From the NCBI GenBank assembly GCA_902769705.1, contig CACXPX010000019.1, positions 35,764 to 99,763 on the forward strand: DNA of 64,000 bases. Reading direction: 5' to 3'. Below the pieces are notes generated by a model. It did no database searches and was not told the DNA's origin. It saw only the letters and a program-made list of their open reading frames with translations. Positions 25,672 through 34,605 of this stretch are shown piece after piece. Each line of letters opens with the position of its first letter. The stretch's first letter is position 1. The stretch is from an uncultured Prevotellaceae bacterium. Lineage in GTDB: Bacteria; Bacteroidota; Bacteroidia; Bacteroidales; Bacteroidaceae. The translations under genes were made by a program, and so were the position numbers.

Positions 25672-26019
25672 TCACTCCATTAACAGACTTGCCAAGAATT
25701 TGACCACAGGCTTCTCAATCCATTTCTTGCGGAACACCACGAACAGGATGAACACCAGGAAATAGAAGATGGCAACAATGCTGAATGCCCACACTCCACC
25801 CACGGCGGGCATGAGGGCGTAGGCAACGGCAAACGAGAGGTAGATCAGAATGAGAACAACCAGGAACGAGAGCACAAGTGTCAAGGTGATGACGGTTATG
25901 AGCCTCACCACTTTCTCTATGACATCCAGCTTCACATATTCGGTTTGAAGCCCGATGTAGTGCTTGACGACTTCCGCCAGTTGGCCAATCGTCTCAATGT
26001 TGTTGTCGTTCGAGAACAT
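25672..26019 (-). CDS. Phage-holin-like family (DUF1469) membrane protein
   Basis: A 115-residue protein with two adjacent membrane segments (about residues 44-67 and 74-97) that match the Phage_holin_3_6 (DUF1469) family. Despite the name, members sit in ordinary chromosomes next to ytxH-type genes and are linked to envelope stress; no phage genes are near. It is the middle gene of a three-gene minus-strand unit, 90 bp after ytxH. Confidence 0.82.
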   Translation of the reverse strand: MFSNDNNIETIGQLAEVVKHYIGLQTEYVKLDVIEKVVRLITVITLTLVLSFLVVLILIYLSFAVAYALMPAVGGVWAFSIVAIFYFLVFILFVVFRKKWIEKPVVKFLASLLME

Positions 26020-26068
26020 GCGGAAACTTACGGGTGATGGGTGATGGGTGGTGGATGATGGCTAATAG

Positions 26069-26108
26069 CTAACACCCAAAAGCGTAGCGTGCTAACACCC
26101 AACACCTA
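26069..26108. repeat. Inverted word block, copy 1
   Basis: Forty bases that are the reverse complement of 27071-27110 with four mismatches (core CTAACACCCAAAAGCG). Both copies continue into runs of CCCATCACCCATCA-type words on the far side. The two copies face each other across ytxH and the SPOR gene. Confidence 0.8.
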
Positions 26109-26109
26109 A

Positions 26110-26328
26110 TTAATCTACAACTTCGGCAGCAGCTTCCTTGATGTCGTCAACGAGGTCGTCAACTTCCTTGCGGCTCAGTTTGATGTTGTGTTTCTTGCAG
26201 AAATCATCAACAGCATCGCTAATCTTGTTGCGAGTGTCAGTTCCCTTTTCAGGTGCCATGAGCAATCCGAGAGCGGCTCCGGCGATTGCGCCTCCGAGGA
26301 AAGCGCTGATGTAGCTTATTGTTTTCAT
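26110..26328 (-). CDS. YtxH domain-containing protein
   Basis: A 72-residue protein of the YtxH (PF12732) family: one N-terminal glycine-rich membrane segment followed by the family signature (FLGGAIAGAALGLLMAPEKG, residues 10-29) and a charged cytoplasmic helix. It is the first gene of a minus-strand unit with the holin-like and hypothetical genes. Homologues in other bacteria respond to general stress; here the promoter is the ordinary housekeeping type. Confidence 0.85.
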   Translation of the reverse strand: MKTISYISAFLGGAIAGAALGLLMAPEKGTDTRNKISDAVDDFCKKHNIKLSRKEVDDLVDDIKEAAAEVVD

Positions 26329-26367
26329 ACGTTATGTGATTTAGAAATGTAAAACATATTTGATACG

Positions 26368-26398
26368 CAAATGTAGCAATTCTTTGCCGATTTGCAAA
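26368..26398 (-). promoter_or_regulatory. Promoter of the ytxH operon
   Basis: On the minus strand: TTTG, 19 bp, TACATTTG followed by C, 39 bp before the ytxH start. Confidence 0.85.
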
Positions 26399-26548
26399 GG
26401 AAAATGCTGTTATTTTTTGTCAAAAAGGCTCTGTTTGCGTGATTTAACAAACTTTATGTGGCTTTTTCTGTGTTTTTTGTCAGATATTTAGTAATTTCGC
26501 ACCAATTAATATCGATTATAAGTTTAATTATCAATACAAAAAAGAATT

Positions 26549-27055
26549 ATGAAGAAATCAATTGTTTTGTGCGCCACATTGTGTGCAGCATTAGTGATGA
26601 CAGGTTGCAAGTCTAAGGAAAGCGCCTATCGGAAAGCATACGACAAGGCTAAGGCTGCCGAGGCCGAGGCTGCTCAGAATTACAACAACACCGAAACCGA
26701 CATTCCCGAGACTCCAGTTGTTACTCCGCTGGTGGAGAAGCCCGCAACGCAGACAACTGTTGTTGACAACAACGACAACGTGGTTGTTCGCAACGAGAGC
26801 GTATCGCTCGTCAACGGTTCTGGCTTGAAGGCTTACAGCGTGGTTGTTGGCTCGTTCTCTCTGTCGGCTAATGCCGAGGGCTTGCAGAACCGCTTGAAGG
26901 CTGCCGGATACGATGCACAAATCGCTCGCAACAATGCTGCAAAACCCATGTATCGCGTTATCGCCACCACCTTCAACGACAAGGCTGATGCTGTTCGTTC
27001 GCGCGATGCTTTCCGCAGCACATATCCCGACGCTTGGTTGCTTTACAACAAGTAA
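26549..27055 (+). CDS. SPOR-domain lipoprotein
   Basis: A 168-residue envelope protein with a lipoprotein signal (LCATLCAALVMTGC; Cys at residue 20). A helical Ala/Glu segment and a Thr/Val/Asn-rich linker follow. The C-terminal 75 residues are a SPOR domain (KAYSVVVGSFSLSANAEGLQ onward), which binds denuded peptidoglycan at division sites. A -7-like box (TAATTTCG, 26492-26499) lies 50 bp upstream. The gene is divergent from the ytxH operon and is followed by ruvX. Confidence 0.88.
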   Translation: MKKSIVLCATLCAALVMTGCKSKESAYRKAYDKAKAAEAEAAQNYNNTETDIPETPVVTPLVEKPATQTTVVDNNDNVVVRNESVSLVNGSGLKAYSVVVGSFSLSANAEGLQNRLKAAGYDAQIARNNAAKPMYRVIATTFNDKADAVRSRDAFRSTYPDAWLLYNK

Positions 27056-27070
27056 ACCATGCTTCGCGTG

Positions 27071-27110
27071 TAGGTGTTGGGTGTTAGCTCGCTTCGCTTT
27101 TGGCTGATAG
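27071..27110. repeat. Inverted word block, copy 2
   Basis: Partner of 26069-26108 in the opposite orientation (TAGGTGTTGGGTGTTAGC at its start). It ends 40 bp before the ruvX ATG, and CACCCATCACCCATCATCC words fill that space. Confidence 0.8.
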
Positions 27111-27150
27111 TTGGCTATCGTCAACACCCATCACCCATCATCCATCACCT

Positions 27151-27576
27151 ATGCGAATCCTTTCCATCGACTACGGCAAGAAACGTACTGGTATAGCAGT
27201 CACCGATCCGCTTCAGATTGTTCCTGGCGGATTGGCGACTGTTTCTACATCTGAACTGTACGACTTTTTGTTGTCCTACATCAGTCGTGAACCTGTAGAG
27301 CGAATTGTGATTGGCGAACCGCGGCAAACCAACGGGCAGCCCAGCGAGAATATGGCTCGCGTGGAGCAGTTCGTGAGACGTTGGCGTAAGTCGCAACCAC
27401 AGATTCCCATTGAATACTACGACGAACGGTTCACGTCGGTTTTGGCTCATCAGGCCATGCTCGACGCAGGACTCAGGCGCAAGGCGCGCCAGAACAAAGA
27501 GTTGGTCGACGAGATTAGTGCCACCATCATCTTGCGCGATTATCTGGAATCCAGAAAGTCGCATCCTAACGTTTAA
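27151..27576 (+). CDS. ruvX: Putative Holliday junction resolvase RuvX (YqgF)
   Basis: A 141-residue RNase H-fold nuclease of the YqgF/RuvX family, which acts on Holliday junctions or in 16S rRNA 5'-end maturation depending on the species. The N-terminus RILSIDYGKKRTGIAVTD holds the first catalytic Asp, GEPRQ lies in the centre, and YYDERFTSVLA and DEISATIILRDYL near the end carry the other acidic residues. The ATG at 27151 directly precedes the first strand. def follows 21 bp later and is probably cotranscribed. Confidence 0.92.
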   Translation: MRILSIDYGKKRTGIAVTDPLQIVPGGLATVSTSELYDFLLSYISREPVERIVIGEPRQTNGQPSENMARVEQFVRRWRKSQPQIPIEYYDERFTSVLAHQAMLDAGLRRKARQNKELVDEISATIILRDYLESRKSHPNV

Positions 27577-27597
27577 TCAGAACATTCAGACATCTAA

Positions 27598-28161
27598 ATG
27601 ATATTACCTATTTATATATATGGTCAGCCTGTGCTCAGAAAGGTTTCTGAGGACATCACGGCCGACTATCCTGATTTGAAGCAGCTCATTGCCAACATGT
27701 ATGAGACGCTGACAGCATCCGAAGGTGTGGGCTTGGCTGCTCCCCAAATCGGCCTCAACATCCGCTTGGCCGTCATCGACTTGGACGTGCTGAGCGAGGA
27801 CCTTCCCGAGTACAAAGACTTCAGGCGTACTTACATCAATCCTCATATTGTGGAGATCGACGAGGAGGCTCCGAAGAAGACCATGGAAGAAGGTTGCCTG
27901 TCGTTGCCGGGTATCCACGAGAATGTCACACGCTCCACGAGAATCCGTGTGAAGTATATGGATGAAGATTTCCAGGAACATGACGAGTGGGTTGAAGGCT
28001 ATCTGGCTCGTGTGATGCAACACGAGTTTGACCACCTTGATGCCAAGATGTTTATCGACCGCATCTCACCTCTGCGCAAGCAACTCATCAAAAACAAGTT
28101 GAAAGCCCTGTTGCAAGGACGCTATCGTTGTTCTTACCGTACGAAAGCAGTCAGAAAGTAA
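27598..28161 (+). CDS. def: Peptide deformylase
   Basis: Removes the formyl group from nascent proteins at the ribosome. The 187-residue protein has the three family motifs: [10 protein letters not shown] near residue 43, EGCLSLPG near residue 98 with the metal Cys, and [12 protein letters not shown] near residue 140 with the two metal His and the catalytic Glu. The length is normal for type I. It follows ruvX. Confidence 0.95.
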   Translation: MILPIYIYGQPVLRKVSEDITADYPDLKQLIANMYETLTASEGVGLAAPQIGLNIRLAVIDLDVLSEDLPEYKDFRRTYINPHIVEIDEEAPKKTMEEGCLSLPGIHENVTRSTRIRVKYMDEDFQEHDEWVEGYLARVMQHEFDHLDAKMFIDRISPLRKQLIKNKLKALLQGRYRCSYRTKAVRK

Positions 28162-28203
28162 GCACGTGGGCGTCTGTCTAAGGAACAAAACCTCGAAAAT
28201 CGC

Positions 28204-28222
28204 ATTCCATCCGAGATGGAAT
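28204..28222. repeat. Perfect short hairpin before the TPR gene
   Basis: ATTCCATC-cga-GATGGAAT, an 8-bp stem with a 3-base loop and no T-run. It ends 10 bp before the first ATG of the TPR gene and could affect its translation. Confidence 0.5.
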
Positions 28223-28232
28223 CTTGCTTGAT

Positions 28233-30272
28233 ATGAACCGAATGAAACACAAAGAGACCGGTGCGCTAACGATGTTTCGCTTTAGGCGCGGGTGTTTCTT
28301 TGTGTTCTTTTTTTTGTTGGTCTTCGTTTGCGTGAGCCGTCCTATTGGCGCTTACGCCCAATTCCGTACCGATAGGTTGATTATCTCTGGCCAGATAGCT
28401 TACGACAACCAAGACTATGTGGTGGCTATCCAGCATTTCAACCATGTGCTCTCGGCCAAACCTTACCTGTATGAGCCTTGGTATTATCGCGGACTCTGCA
28501 AGTTGCAACTCGACGACTATGTGGGTGCTGAGAGCGATTTCAACAAGGCCATCGAGCTGAATCCCTATATCCATCAGCTTTTTAGTGCACGAGCCGAGAG
28601 CCGTATCCGACAACAGAAATATGCCGAGGCCATCGATGATTACGAGCATGCGCTGAAGCTGAATCCCGACCAGAAAGGCTATTGGTACAATCGTGCCTAC
28701 TGCCGTTTCTTTATGAAGGATTTGAAGCAGACACATGAGGACCTTGAGTATATTGTGAAGCGTTGGCCTGACTTGAACAACGCCTATTCTTTACAGACCG
28801 AAGCCTATCTGAACGAGAACGACACCGCAATGGCTTCGGTTTGGCTCGACAAGACTTTGGAGCACAATCCTTATGACGGAAATGCGTGGTCCATACGTGC
28901 CCGTCTCAACATGCAACGCAAGAACTGGCGTGAGGCTGATGAGGCATTCACCAAAGCCATCCACTATCAGCCGCGTGTGGTGAACCATTACATGTATCGC
29001 GCTATGACACGCGTGAACCTGAACAAGTTGCGTCAGGCGATGGAAGACTACGACAAGGCTATTGACATGGACCCCAACAATTTCTTGTCGCACTACAACC
29101 GAGGACTGCTTCGCCAACAATTAGGCGATGACAACCGTGCCATCGAGGACTTCAACTTTGTGCTCCGGTATGAACCCAACAACATTCAGGCGCTTTACAA
29201 TCGTGCTTTGTTGCTCGACCGCACAGGCAACTATCGGGCTGCCATCGTCGATTATTCGCGTGTCATCGAGAAGTTTCCGAACTTCTGGGCAGGACTGATG
29301 AGCCGTGCCGCCTGCTATCGTAAGTTGGGCATGAAGGCGCAAGCTGAGTTGGATGAGTTCCGTGTGCTCAAGGCGCAGATGGACAAGCACTTAGGCATAC
29401 AGCAGCGGTGGAGTAAGAACAAGCTTCGCGAGATGCGCAAGTTGAGTGACATCGATGTGGAGAAATACGACCAATGGGTGGTGGTGGATGAAGATGTGGT
29501 GACGCCTCAGTATAAGAACGATTATCGTGGTGCCGTTCAGAACCGTAGTGTCAATAACGAGCTTCTGCCCTTGTTCTCATTGTCGTTGATGCCTTATCAA
29601 GGCGGCATGAACTCTTATCACATTATCGTCAGCGAGCTGGAGGCTTTCAACAACGGCCACCATCCGCTTCGGAAAATCTATGTCACATGCCGTCCGGCTT
29701 CCATCAGCGAAGAGATGACCAACGCTTTCTTCCAAACTATCGACTCGCTGACAAGTGCCATTGGTGCTTCGCGCGATGTGGGTAATGCCGCCAACTTGTT
29801 GTTGCAACGAGCTGTTGCCCATTCTACAACTCACAACTTTGAAGAGGCGATGAACGACCTTGATGATTGTTTGTCTATTGATTCCACTTCGATGTTGGCC
29901 CGTTGGCAACGTGCCGTATGTGGCGTGATGATGGATGAGTCGGGAGCGTTGACTGGAACTGAGGGACAACTCAAGGTGTCTCGTTCGTCAGACGATTTGA
30001 AACAAGCTTTGTCTATGAGTCCCAATAATGCATATCTGCTTTATAATCAGGCAACTATGCTTTCCATGCAAAAGAATTACGCGAAGGCCATAGACTTGTT
30101 TAGCGAGGCTTTGCGCCATGCTCCGAATCTGCCTGAAGCCTATTACAATCGTGGCTTGACACGCATATTTGCTGGTCTGAAAAACGAGGGGTTGAAAGAT
30201 TTGAGTCAGGCGGGAGAACTAGGACTTTATGATGCATATAGCGTGATGAAACGCTATACGGCCGAAAAGTAG
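28233..30272 (+). CDS. Exported tetratricopeptide-repeat protein
   Basis: A 679-residue protein. An N-terminal signal (FFVFFFLLVFVCVSRPIGAY, then AQF) follows a basic stretch. At least ten TPR units follow, in two blocks (about residues 45-370 and 530-675), with typical turns such as YYRGLCKLQLDDYVGAESDF and YYNRGLTRIFAGLKNEGL. A non-TPR domain separates them. TPR scaffolds bind partner proteins, here probably in the periplasm; the partner is unknown. Alternative starts exist at 28242 and 28272, and the last of these gives the most compact signal peptide. Confidence 0.82.
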   Translation: MNRMKHKETGALTMFRFRRGCFFVFFFLLVFVCVSRPIGAYAQFRTDRLIISGQIAYDNQDYVVAIQHFNHVLSAKPYLYEPWYYRGLCKLQLDDYVGAESDFNKAIELNPYIHQLFSARAESRIRQQKYAEAIDDYEHALKLNPDQKGYWYNRAYCRFFMKDLKQTHEDLEYIVKRWPDLNNAYSLQTEAYLNENDTAMASVWLDKTLEHNPYDGNAWSIRARLNMQRKNWREADEAFTKAIHYQPRVVNHYMYRAMTRVNLNKLRQAMEDYDKAIDMDPNNFLSHYNRGLLRQQLGDDNRAIEDFNFVLRYEPNNIQALYNRALLLDRTGNYRAAIVDYSRVIEKFPNFWAGLMSRAACYRKLGMKAQAELDEFRVLKAQMDKHLGIQQRWSKNKLREMRKLSDIDVEKYDQWVVVDEDVVTPQYKNDYRGAVQNRSVNNELLPLFSLSLMPYQGGMNSYHIIVSELEAFNNGHHPLRKIYVTCRPASISEEMTNAFFQTIDSLTSAIGASRDVGNAANLLLQRAVAHSTTHNFEEAMNDLDDCLSIDSTSMLARWQRAVCGVMMDESGALTGTEGQLKVSRSSDDLKQALSMSPNNAYLLYNQATMLSMQKNYAKAIDLFSEALRHAPNLPEAYYNRGLTRIFAGLKNEGLKDLSQAGELGLYDAYSVMKRYTAEK

Positions 30273-30278
30273 TAATTT

Positions 30279-30503
30279 TCAATAATGGCTTTCGAGTTTT
30301 GCTTTGATGATGTAGCTTGCCACACCTACCACAACAAAGCCTAATCCAGTAAAGAGCACGGCATTGATGTGGCTCCAGCCAAACACATAGCTAGCCACCA
30401 AAACCATCACGCCAATATAGACGAGTGGCAATCCCATCACGCGAACAATAGCTTTTGCAAAGCGCTTTGTCGTTCTCTTGCTATCTTCTTGTTTGTCCAT
30501 CAT
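30279..30503 (-). CDS. Small two-span membrane protein
   Basis: A 74-residue protein with a basic N-terminus (DSKRTTKRFAKAIVR) and two membrane segments (about residues 25-45 and 48-66), ending KAKLESHY. No named family is recognised. It ends 6 bp from the convergent TPR gene. A -7 box (TATCTTTG on the minus strand, 30522-30529) lies 18 bp upstream, so the leader is very short. Confidence 0.68.
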   Translation of the reverse strand: MMDKQEDSKRTTKRFAKAIVRVMGLPLVYIGVMVLVASYVFGWSHINAVLFTGLGFVVVGVASYIIKAKLESHY

Positions 30504-30609
30504 TATGCAATTTCTTGTGTGCAAAGATACAAAAAAAATGATGAAGCGAAGGGAGAATCAATATAATTTCGTATTTTTGCATATTCAAAAAAGAAAGAGG
30601 TTATTGTAA

Positions 30610-31977
30610 ATGATTGATTCGTCAGCCTTTCAGGGCAAGTCAGCAGCTTACTACACGTTGGGTTGCAAGCTCAATTTCTCAGAAACATCCACCTTTGGGC
30701 AGATGCTTCAAGAGATGGGTGTGCGAACGGCCAGCAAGGGAGAGCATGCCGACATCTGCCTTATCAACACTTGTTCGGTAACCGAGGTGGCCGACCATAA
30801 ATGCCGTCAGGCCATCCATCGCATGGTTCGCCAGCATCCTGGTGCATTTGTGGTGGTGACGGGTTGCTATGCCCAATTGGAGGCTGAGACCGTGAGCCAG
30901 ATTGAAGGCGTGGACCTGGTGCTGGGTTCGAATGAAAAAGCTAACCTTATTCAGTTCTTGAGCGAGGCTTGGAACCGTCGGGAGAGTGAAAAGACGGGCG
31001 AGAGGGGAGAACAAGGGGCTATGCACGAGTTTCATGCTGTGGAGAAAGCGCGCGACATCACCTCGTTTGCCCCATCGTGCTCACGCGGAAACCGCACGCG
31101 CTATTTCCTGAAGGTTCAAGACGGATGCAACTATTATTGCACCTATTGCACCATTCCCTTTGCTCGTGGATTCTCGCGCAATCCGTCGATAGCGTCGCTT
31201 GTGGAGCAGGCTGAGTGGGCTGCGCGTGAAGGAGGCAAGGAGATTGTGCTCACGGGCGTGAACATAGGCGATTTCGGACGGACCACGGGCGAGCGTTTCT
31301 TGGATTTGGTCAAGGCGCTAGATGGTGTGGAAGGCATCAGCCGTTTTCGCATCAGCAGCCTGGAACCCGATTTGCTGGATGATGAGCTGGTTGACTATTG
31401 TGCCCAGAGCCGCGCCTTTATGCCCCATTTCCATATCCCGTTGCAAAGCGGAAGCGATGAGGTTCTGCGCCTGATGCATCGCCGTTACGACAAGGCGTTG
31501 TTTGCCCACAAGATCAATCTGATTAAAGACCGCATGCCCCATGCGTTTATTGGTGTGGACGTGATGGTGGGTACTCGTGGCGAGCGTCCCGAATTGTTCG
31601 AGGAATGTTTCGATTTCTTGAACGGCTTGGATGTCACCCAGCTGCATGTGTTCCCCTATTCAGAACGGCCTGGTACAGCCGCTTTGCGCATCCCATATGT
31701 GGTTTCTTCGGCGGAGAAAAAAGCACGTTCAAAGCGTTTGTTGGACCTCTCGGACGAGAAGACTCAGGCGTTCTATGCTGCCCATATCGGGAGCAAGGCA
31801 GAAGTGCTGTTCGAGAAGGCTTCGCGAGGTCGTGCCATGCATGGATTCACGAAAAACTATGTGCGTGTGGAACTCCCGGCCTCTATAGCTCGCGAAGAGT
31901 ACGACAACCAGTTGTTGAACGTTCGCTTGGGTGGTTTCAACCACGATAAGACGGCTTTGATGGCTACGATTGAATGA
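30610..31977 (+). CDS. mtaB: tRNA t6A37 methylthiotransferase MtaB
   Basis: Radical-SAM enzyme that converts t6A at position 37 of ANN-decoding tRNAs to ms2t6A. The 455-residue protein has the UPF0004 domain with three Cys for the second Fe-S cluster (LGCKLN, INTCS, TGCYAQ), the radical-SAM CNYYCTYC near residue 175 and a C-terminal TRAM-like region. The LGCKLN motif points to MtaB rather than MiaB or RimO. A charged low-complexity stretch (residues 122-138, ESEKTGERGEQGAMHEF) precedes the SAM domain. A -7 box (TATTTTTG, 30572-30579) lies upstream. tsaD, which helps make the t6A substrate, is at 44353. Confidence 0.92.
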   Translation: MIDSSAFQGKSAAYYTLGCKLNFSETSTFGQMLQEMGVRTASKGEHADICLINTCSVTEVADHKCRQAIHRMVRQHPGAFVVVTGCYAQLEAETVSQIEGVDLVLGSNEKANLIQFLSEAWNRRESEKTGERGEQGAMHEFHAVEKARDITSFAPSCSRGNRTRYFLKVQDGCNYYCTYCTIPFARGFSRNPSIASLVEQAEWAAREGGKEIVLTGVNIGDFGRTTGERFLDLVKALDGVEGISRFRISSLEPDLLDDELVDYCAQSRAFMPHFHIPLQSGSDEVLRLMHRRYDKALFAHKINLIKDRMPHAFIGVDVMVGTRGERPELFEECFDFLNGLDVTQLHVFPYSERPGTAALRIPYVVSSAEKKARSKRLLDLSDEKTQAFYAAHIGSKAEVLFEKASRGRAMHGFTKNYVRVELPASIAREEYDNQLLNVRLGGFNHDKTALMATIE

Positions 31978-32006
31978 AATAGAGATTCTGTTTGATGAGT
32001 TTGGTT

Positions 32007-33023
32007 ATGGATAAGATTGCTATAGTGATATTGAATTGGAACGGCAGGAAGATGCTTGAGCAGTATCTTTCCGGGGTTGTTGCGTGTTCGCAAGACGAGG
32101 CGGTGATATACGTGGCCGATAACCATTCTACAGACGATTCTATGGCATTCTTAGCCGAGCAATTCCCAGAGGTCAGAACGATAACGCTTGACCAGAACTA
32201 TGGTTTTGCCGGAGGGTATAACAAGGCGCTGAAGCAGGTTGAAGCCGAGTATTACGTGTTGCTCAACAGCGATGTTGAAGTCACACAGAATTGGCTTTCT
32301 CCCTTGGTGAAGTATATGGATGAGCACCAGGAAGTGGCGGCTTGCCAACCGAAGTTGCTCTCGTATGTCGACAAGGGGAATTTTGAATATGCTGGCGCAG
32401 CAGGTGGTTTTATTGACCGCTACGGCTATCCGTTTTGTAGAGGTCGCCTTTTCGAGACGGTTGAAGCTGACAACGGGCAATACGACCAAGTGGAGCAGGT
32501 GTTATGGGCAACAGGGGCATGTCTCTTTATCCGGAGCACAGACTATTGGAATGTGGGCGGGCTCGACGAGCGTTTCTTTGCCCATAACGAGGAAATCGAC
32601 CTTTGTTGGCGACTCAATATCATAGGCCGACAGATAGTGTGTTTGCCAGATAGTGTGGTTTACCATCTTGGCGGTGGCACGTTGCCTAAGGGCAATCCGA
32701 TGAAGACGTTCCTTAACTTCCGCAACAACCTGACCATGCTTTACAAATGCCTGCCCGACAGCGAGTTGCGTCATGTTATGCGTTGGCGTTGGTTCTTGGA
32801 TTATCTCGCAGCCGCAAAGATGCTTTTGCTTGAAATGAACTTGGGCGAGTTCAAGGCTGTGTTCAAGGCTCGTCATGAGTTTAAGAAATGGCGTCGGCAA
32901 TTCGAAGCCGATCGCAAGCGCATACAAGCTTCTCGTGAGGCACCAGCGGTGGAACGCAAACCGTTTTCGTTGTTGTGGCAATACTATGTGAAAGGACGCA
33001 AGCGGTTTGACGAACTGCCTTGA
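32007..33023 (+). CDS. Glycosyltransferase family 2 protein
   Basis: A 338-residue membrane-associated GT-A glycosyltransferase. Motifs: IVILNWNG at the N-terminus, a nucleotide-binding GFAGGYNKAL near residue 65, the DXD-like LNSDVEV near residue 85 and RFFAHNEEIDLCWR near residue 193. The C-terminal 80 residues are basic and amphipathic. Such enzymes add rhamnose or other sugars to surface polysaccharide. In-frame starts also exist at 31995; the one at 32007 gives the normal family N-terminus. It follows mtaB by 29 bp and may be cotranscribed. Confidence 0.88.
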   Translation: MDKIAIVILNWNGRKMLEQYLSGVVACSQDEAVIYVADNHSTDDSMAFLAEQFPEVRTITLDQNYGFAGGYNKALKQVEAEYYVLLNSDVEVTQNWLSPLVKYMDEHQEVAACQPKLLSYVDKGNFEYAGAAGGFIDRYGYPFCRGRLFETVEADNGQYDQVEQVLWATGACLFIRSTDYWNVGGLDERFFAHNEEIDLCWRLNIIGRQIVCLPDSVVYHLGGGTLPKGNPMKTFLNFRNNLTMLYKCLPDSELRHVMRWRWFLDYLAAAKMLLLEMNLGEFKAVFKARHEFKKWRRQFEADRKRIQASREAPAVERKPFSLLWQYYVKGRKRFDELP

Positions 33024-33064
33024 GGAATAAGGCCTTTTGAAAAGGGACGGGGCTTTTACAAAAA

Positions 33065-33174
33065 TCAGATGTGGCATCTAAGAGTTGTACATGCGGCATG
33101 TACGGAGTGTACATGATAGCTGTACGGAGTGTACATGGGGCATGTACACTCCGTACATATGGCTTGTACACTTT
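33065..33174 (+). repeat. 22-bp dyad array, locus D (five units)
   Basis: Five units in 22-bp register. The first is of the usual type (TCAGATGTGGCATCTAA). The next four have a different arm: GTACATG-cgg-CATGTAC and GTACATG-ggg-CATGTAC are perfect dyads and the two others are near-perfect. The arms thus changed on both sides while the 7-3-7 design and spacing were kept. The array lies between convergent genes and fills most of this gap. Confidence 0.85.
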
Positions 33175-33239
33175 CTATCGACATGCACTACATTTTATAT
33201 AAGCCATTTCAAAGATAATTACGCCATAGTTGCGAAAGC

Positions 33240-34586
33240 CTATTCTTTCTTCTCTCCGTGTTTTTTGTTGGGATTGGGCCTCTTTCCGGGCTTGCGGGTT
33301 TGCTTTCCTGCGTTGTTGCCCGACGAGTGACCTTTTCCTTTTCCGCCGCGTCCTCTCGCCTTTCCGTAGTAGCCTCTTTTCTTGGACCCCGTCTTTTTGT
33401 TGGGTATGTATTCAGGAGTCTCGCCAAGTCCTTCGGGCAGAGGTGTCTTGGGGATGATTCGCTCGAGGAAGTCCTCAATCTGCATGAAGTAGTAGATGTC
33501 TTCTTGGCTGACAAAGGTGACAGCCCGTCCATCACGGTCGGCGCGTGCCGTTCTTCCGATGCGGTGGACGTAGTCTTCGCTATCGTGGGGTACATCATAG
33601 TTGATGACCATCGAAATGTCATCGATGTCGATTCCACGTGAGAGGATATCGGTGGCGACAAGAACATCGATTTGCCCGCTTTTGAAACGGAACATCATTT
33701 CATCGCGCTCGGCCTGAGTGAGGTCGCTATGCATCTCTCCGCTGTTGATTTTCATACGAAGCAAGGCTCGGTTCACGTCTTTCACCTTGTTGATTTTCCC
33801 TGCAAAGATGATGACTCGCTTCAAGTCGTTGTTCTTGAACATCGAGCGGATGATTCCTAGTTTCTGCGGTTCGTAGCAGATGTAGGCCGACTGCTGTATC
33901 TTCTCGGCAGGTTTGCTGACGGCAATTTTCACTTCTACCGGGTTCTTCAGCAAAGCCTTAGCCAGTTGCTCAATCTTGTCGGGCATTGTGGCCGAGAACA
34001 TGACGGTTTGGCAGGTAGGTGGAAGATATTTGGCAATCTTCAGGATGTCTTCATGAAATCCCATGTCGAGCATGCGGTCGGCTTCATCGAGCACGAAAAA
34101 CGAGACTTTGCTCATGTCCACATTATCCATCGTGATGTGCGAGATGAATCGTCCTGGAGTCGCGATAATGATATCTGCTCCCTTTCTGAGCGCATTCACT
34201 TCTTGGTTGTATCTGCCTCCGTCGTTTCCTCCGTAAACAGCCACGCTGCTGACGCTGCTGAGATAGTAGCCGAAACCTTGCATGGCCTGGTCGATTTGCT
34301 GGGCAAGCTCGCGGGTGGGCGACATGATGATGCAGTTGATGGAGTCGTGGGGGAATGTCACGTGACGGCCGTTGGGGAAGTCGGCTTTGCCGTCATCAAG
34401 CATCGAGAGAATAGGGAGCAGGTATGCGGCGGTCTTTCCTGTGCCAGTTTGCGCCACTCCCATCACGTCGTTTCCTTTCAATATCTCGGGGATGCATTTC
34501 TCTTGTATAGGCGTGCATTCGTCAAAATGCATGTCGTAGAGTGCATCCAGTACGTTGTCGTTTAAATCTAATTCGTCGAAAAACAT
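33240..34586 (-). CDS. DEAD-box RNA helicase
   Basis: A 448-residue ATP-dependent RNA helicase. Motifs in order: Q motif (HFDECTPIQ), Walker A AQTGTGKT near residue 48, PTRELAQQ, VLDEAD near residue 165, SAT near residue 195, and HRIGRTAR near residue 340. The last 70 residues are a Gly/Lys/Arg-rich tail typical of RhlE/DeaD-like proteins, which binds RNA. Homologues act in ribosome assembly or mRNA decay. The start at 34586 gives the standard N-terminus. It is the last gene of the lon-tgt-lptF/G unit, 20 bp after the permease gene. Confidence 0.92.
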   Translation of the reverse strand: MFFDELDLNDNVLDALYDMHFDECTPIQEKCIPEILKGNDVMGVAQTGTGKTAAYLLPILSMLDDGKADFPNGRHVTFPHDSINCIIMSPTRELAQQIDQAMQGFGYYLSSVSSVAVYGGNDGGRYNQEVNALRKGADIIIATPGRFISHITMDNVDMSKVSFFVLDEADRMLDMGFHEDILKIAKYLPPTCQTVMFSATMPDKIEQLAKALLKNPVEVKIAVSKPAEKIQQSAYICYEPQKLGIIRSMFKNNDLKRVIIFAGKINKVKDVNRALLRMKINSGEMHSDLTQAERDEMMFRFKSGQIDVLVATDILSRGIDIDDISMVINYDVPHDSEDYVHRIGRTARADRDGRAVTFVSQEDIYYFMQIEDFLERIIPKTPLPEGLGETPEYIPNKKTGSKKRGYYGKARGRGGKGKGHSSGNNAGKQTRKPGKRPNPNKKHGEKKE

Positions 34587-34605
34587 TATGTTGAAGATGA
34601 ATTGG

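Noticed and set aside
25672-26019. Prophage remnant because of a holin-like gene
   Set aside because: The DUF1469 family is a normal chromosomal companion of ytxH genes, and no other phage gene is present.
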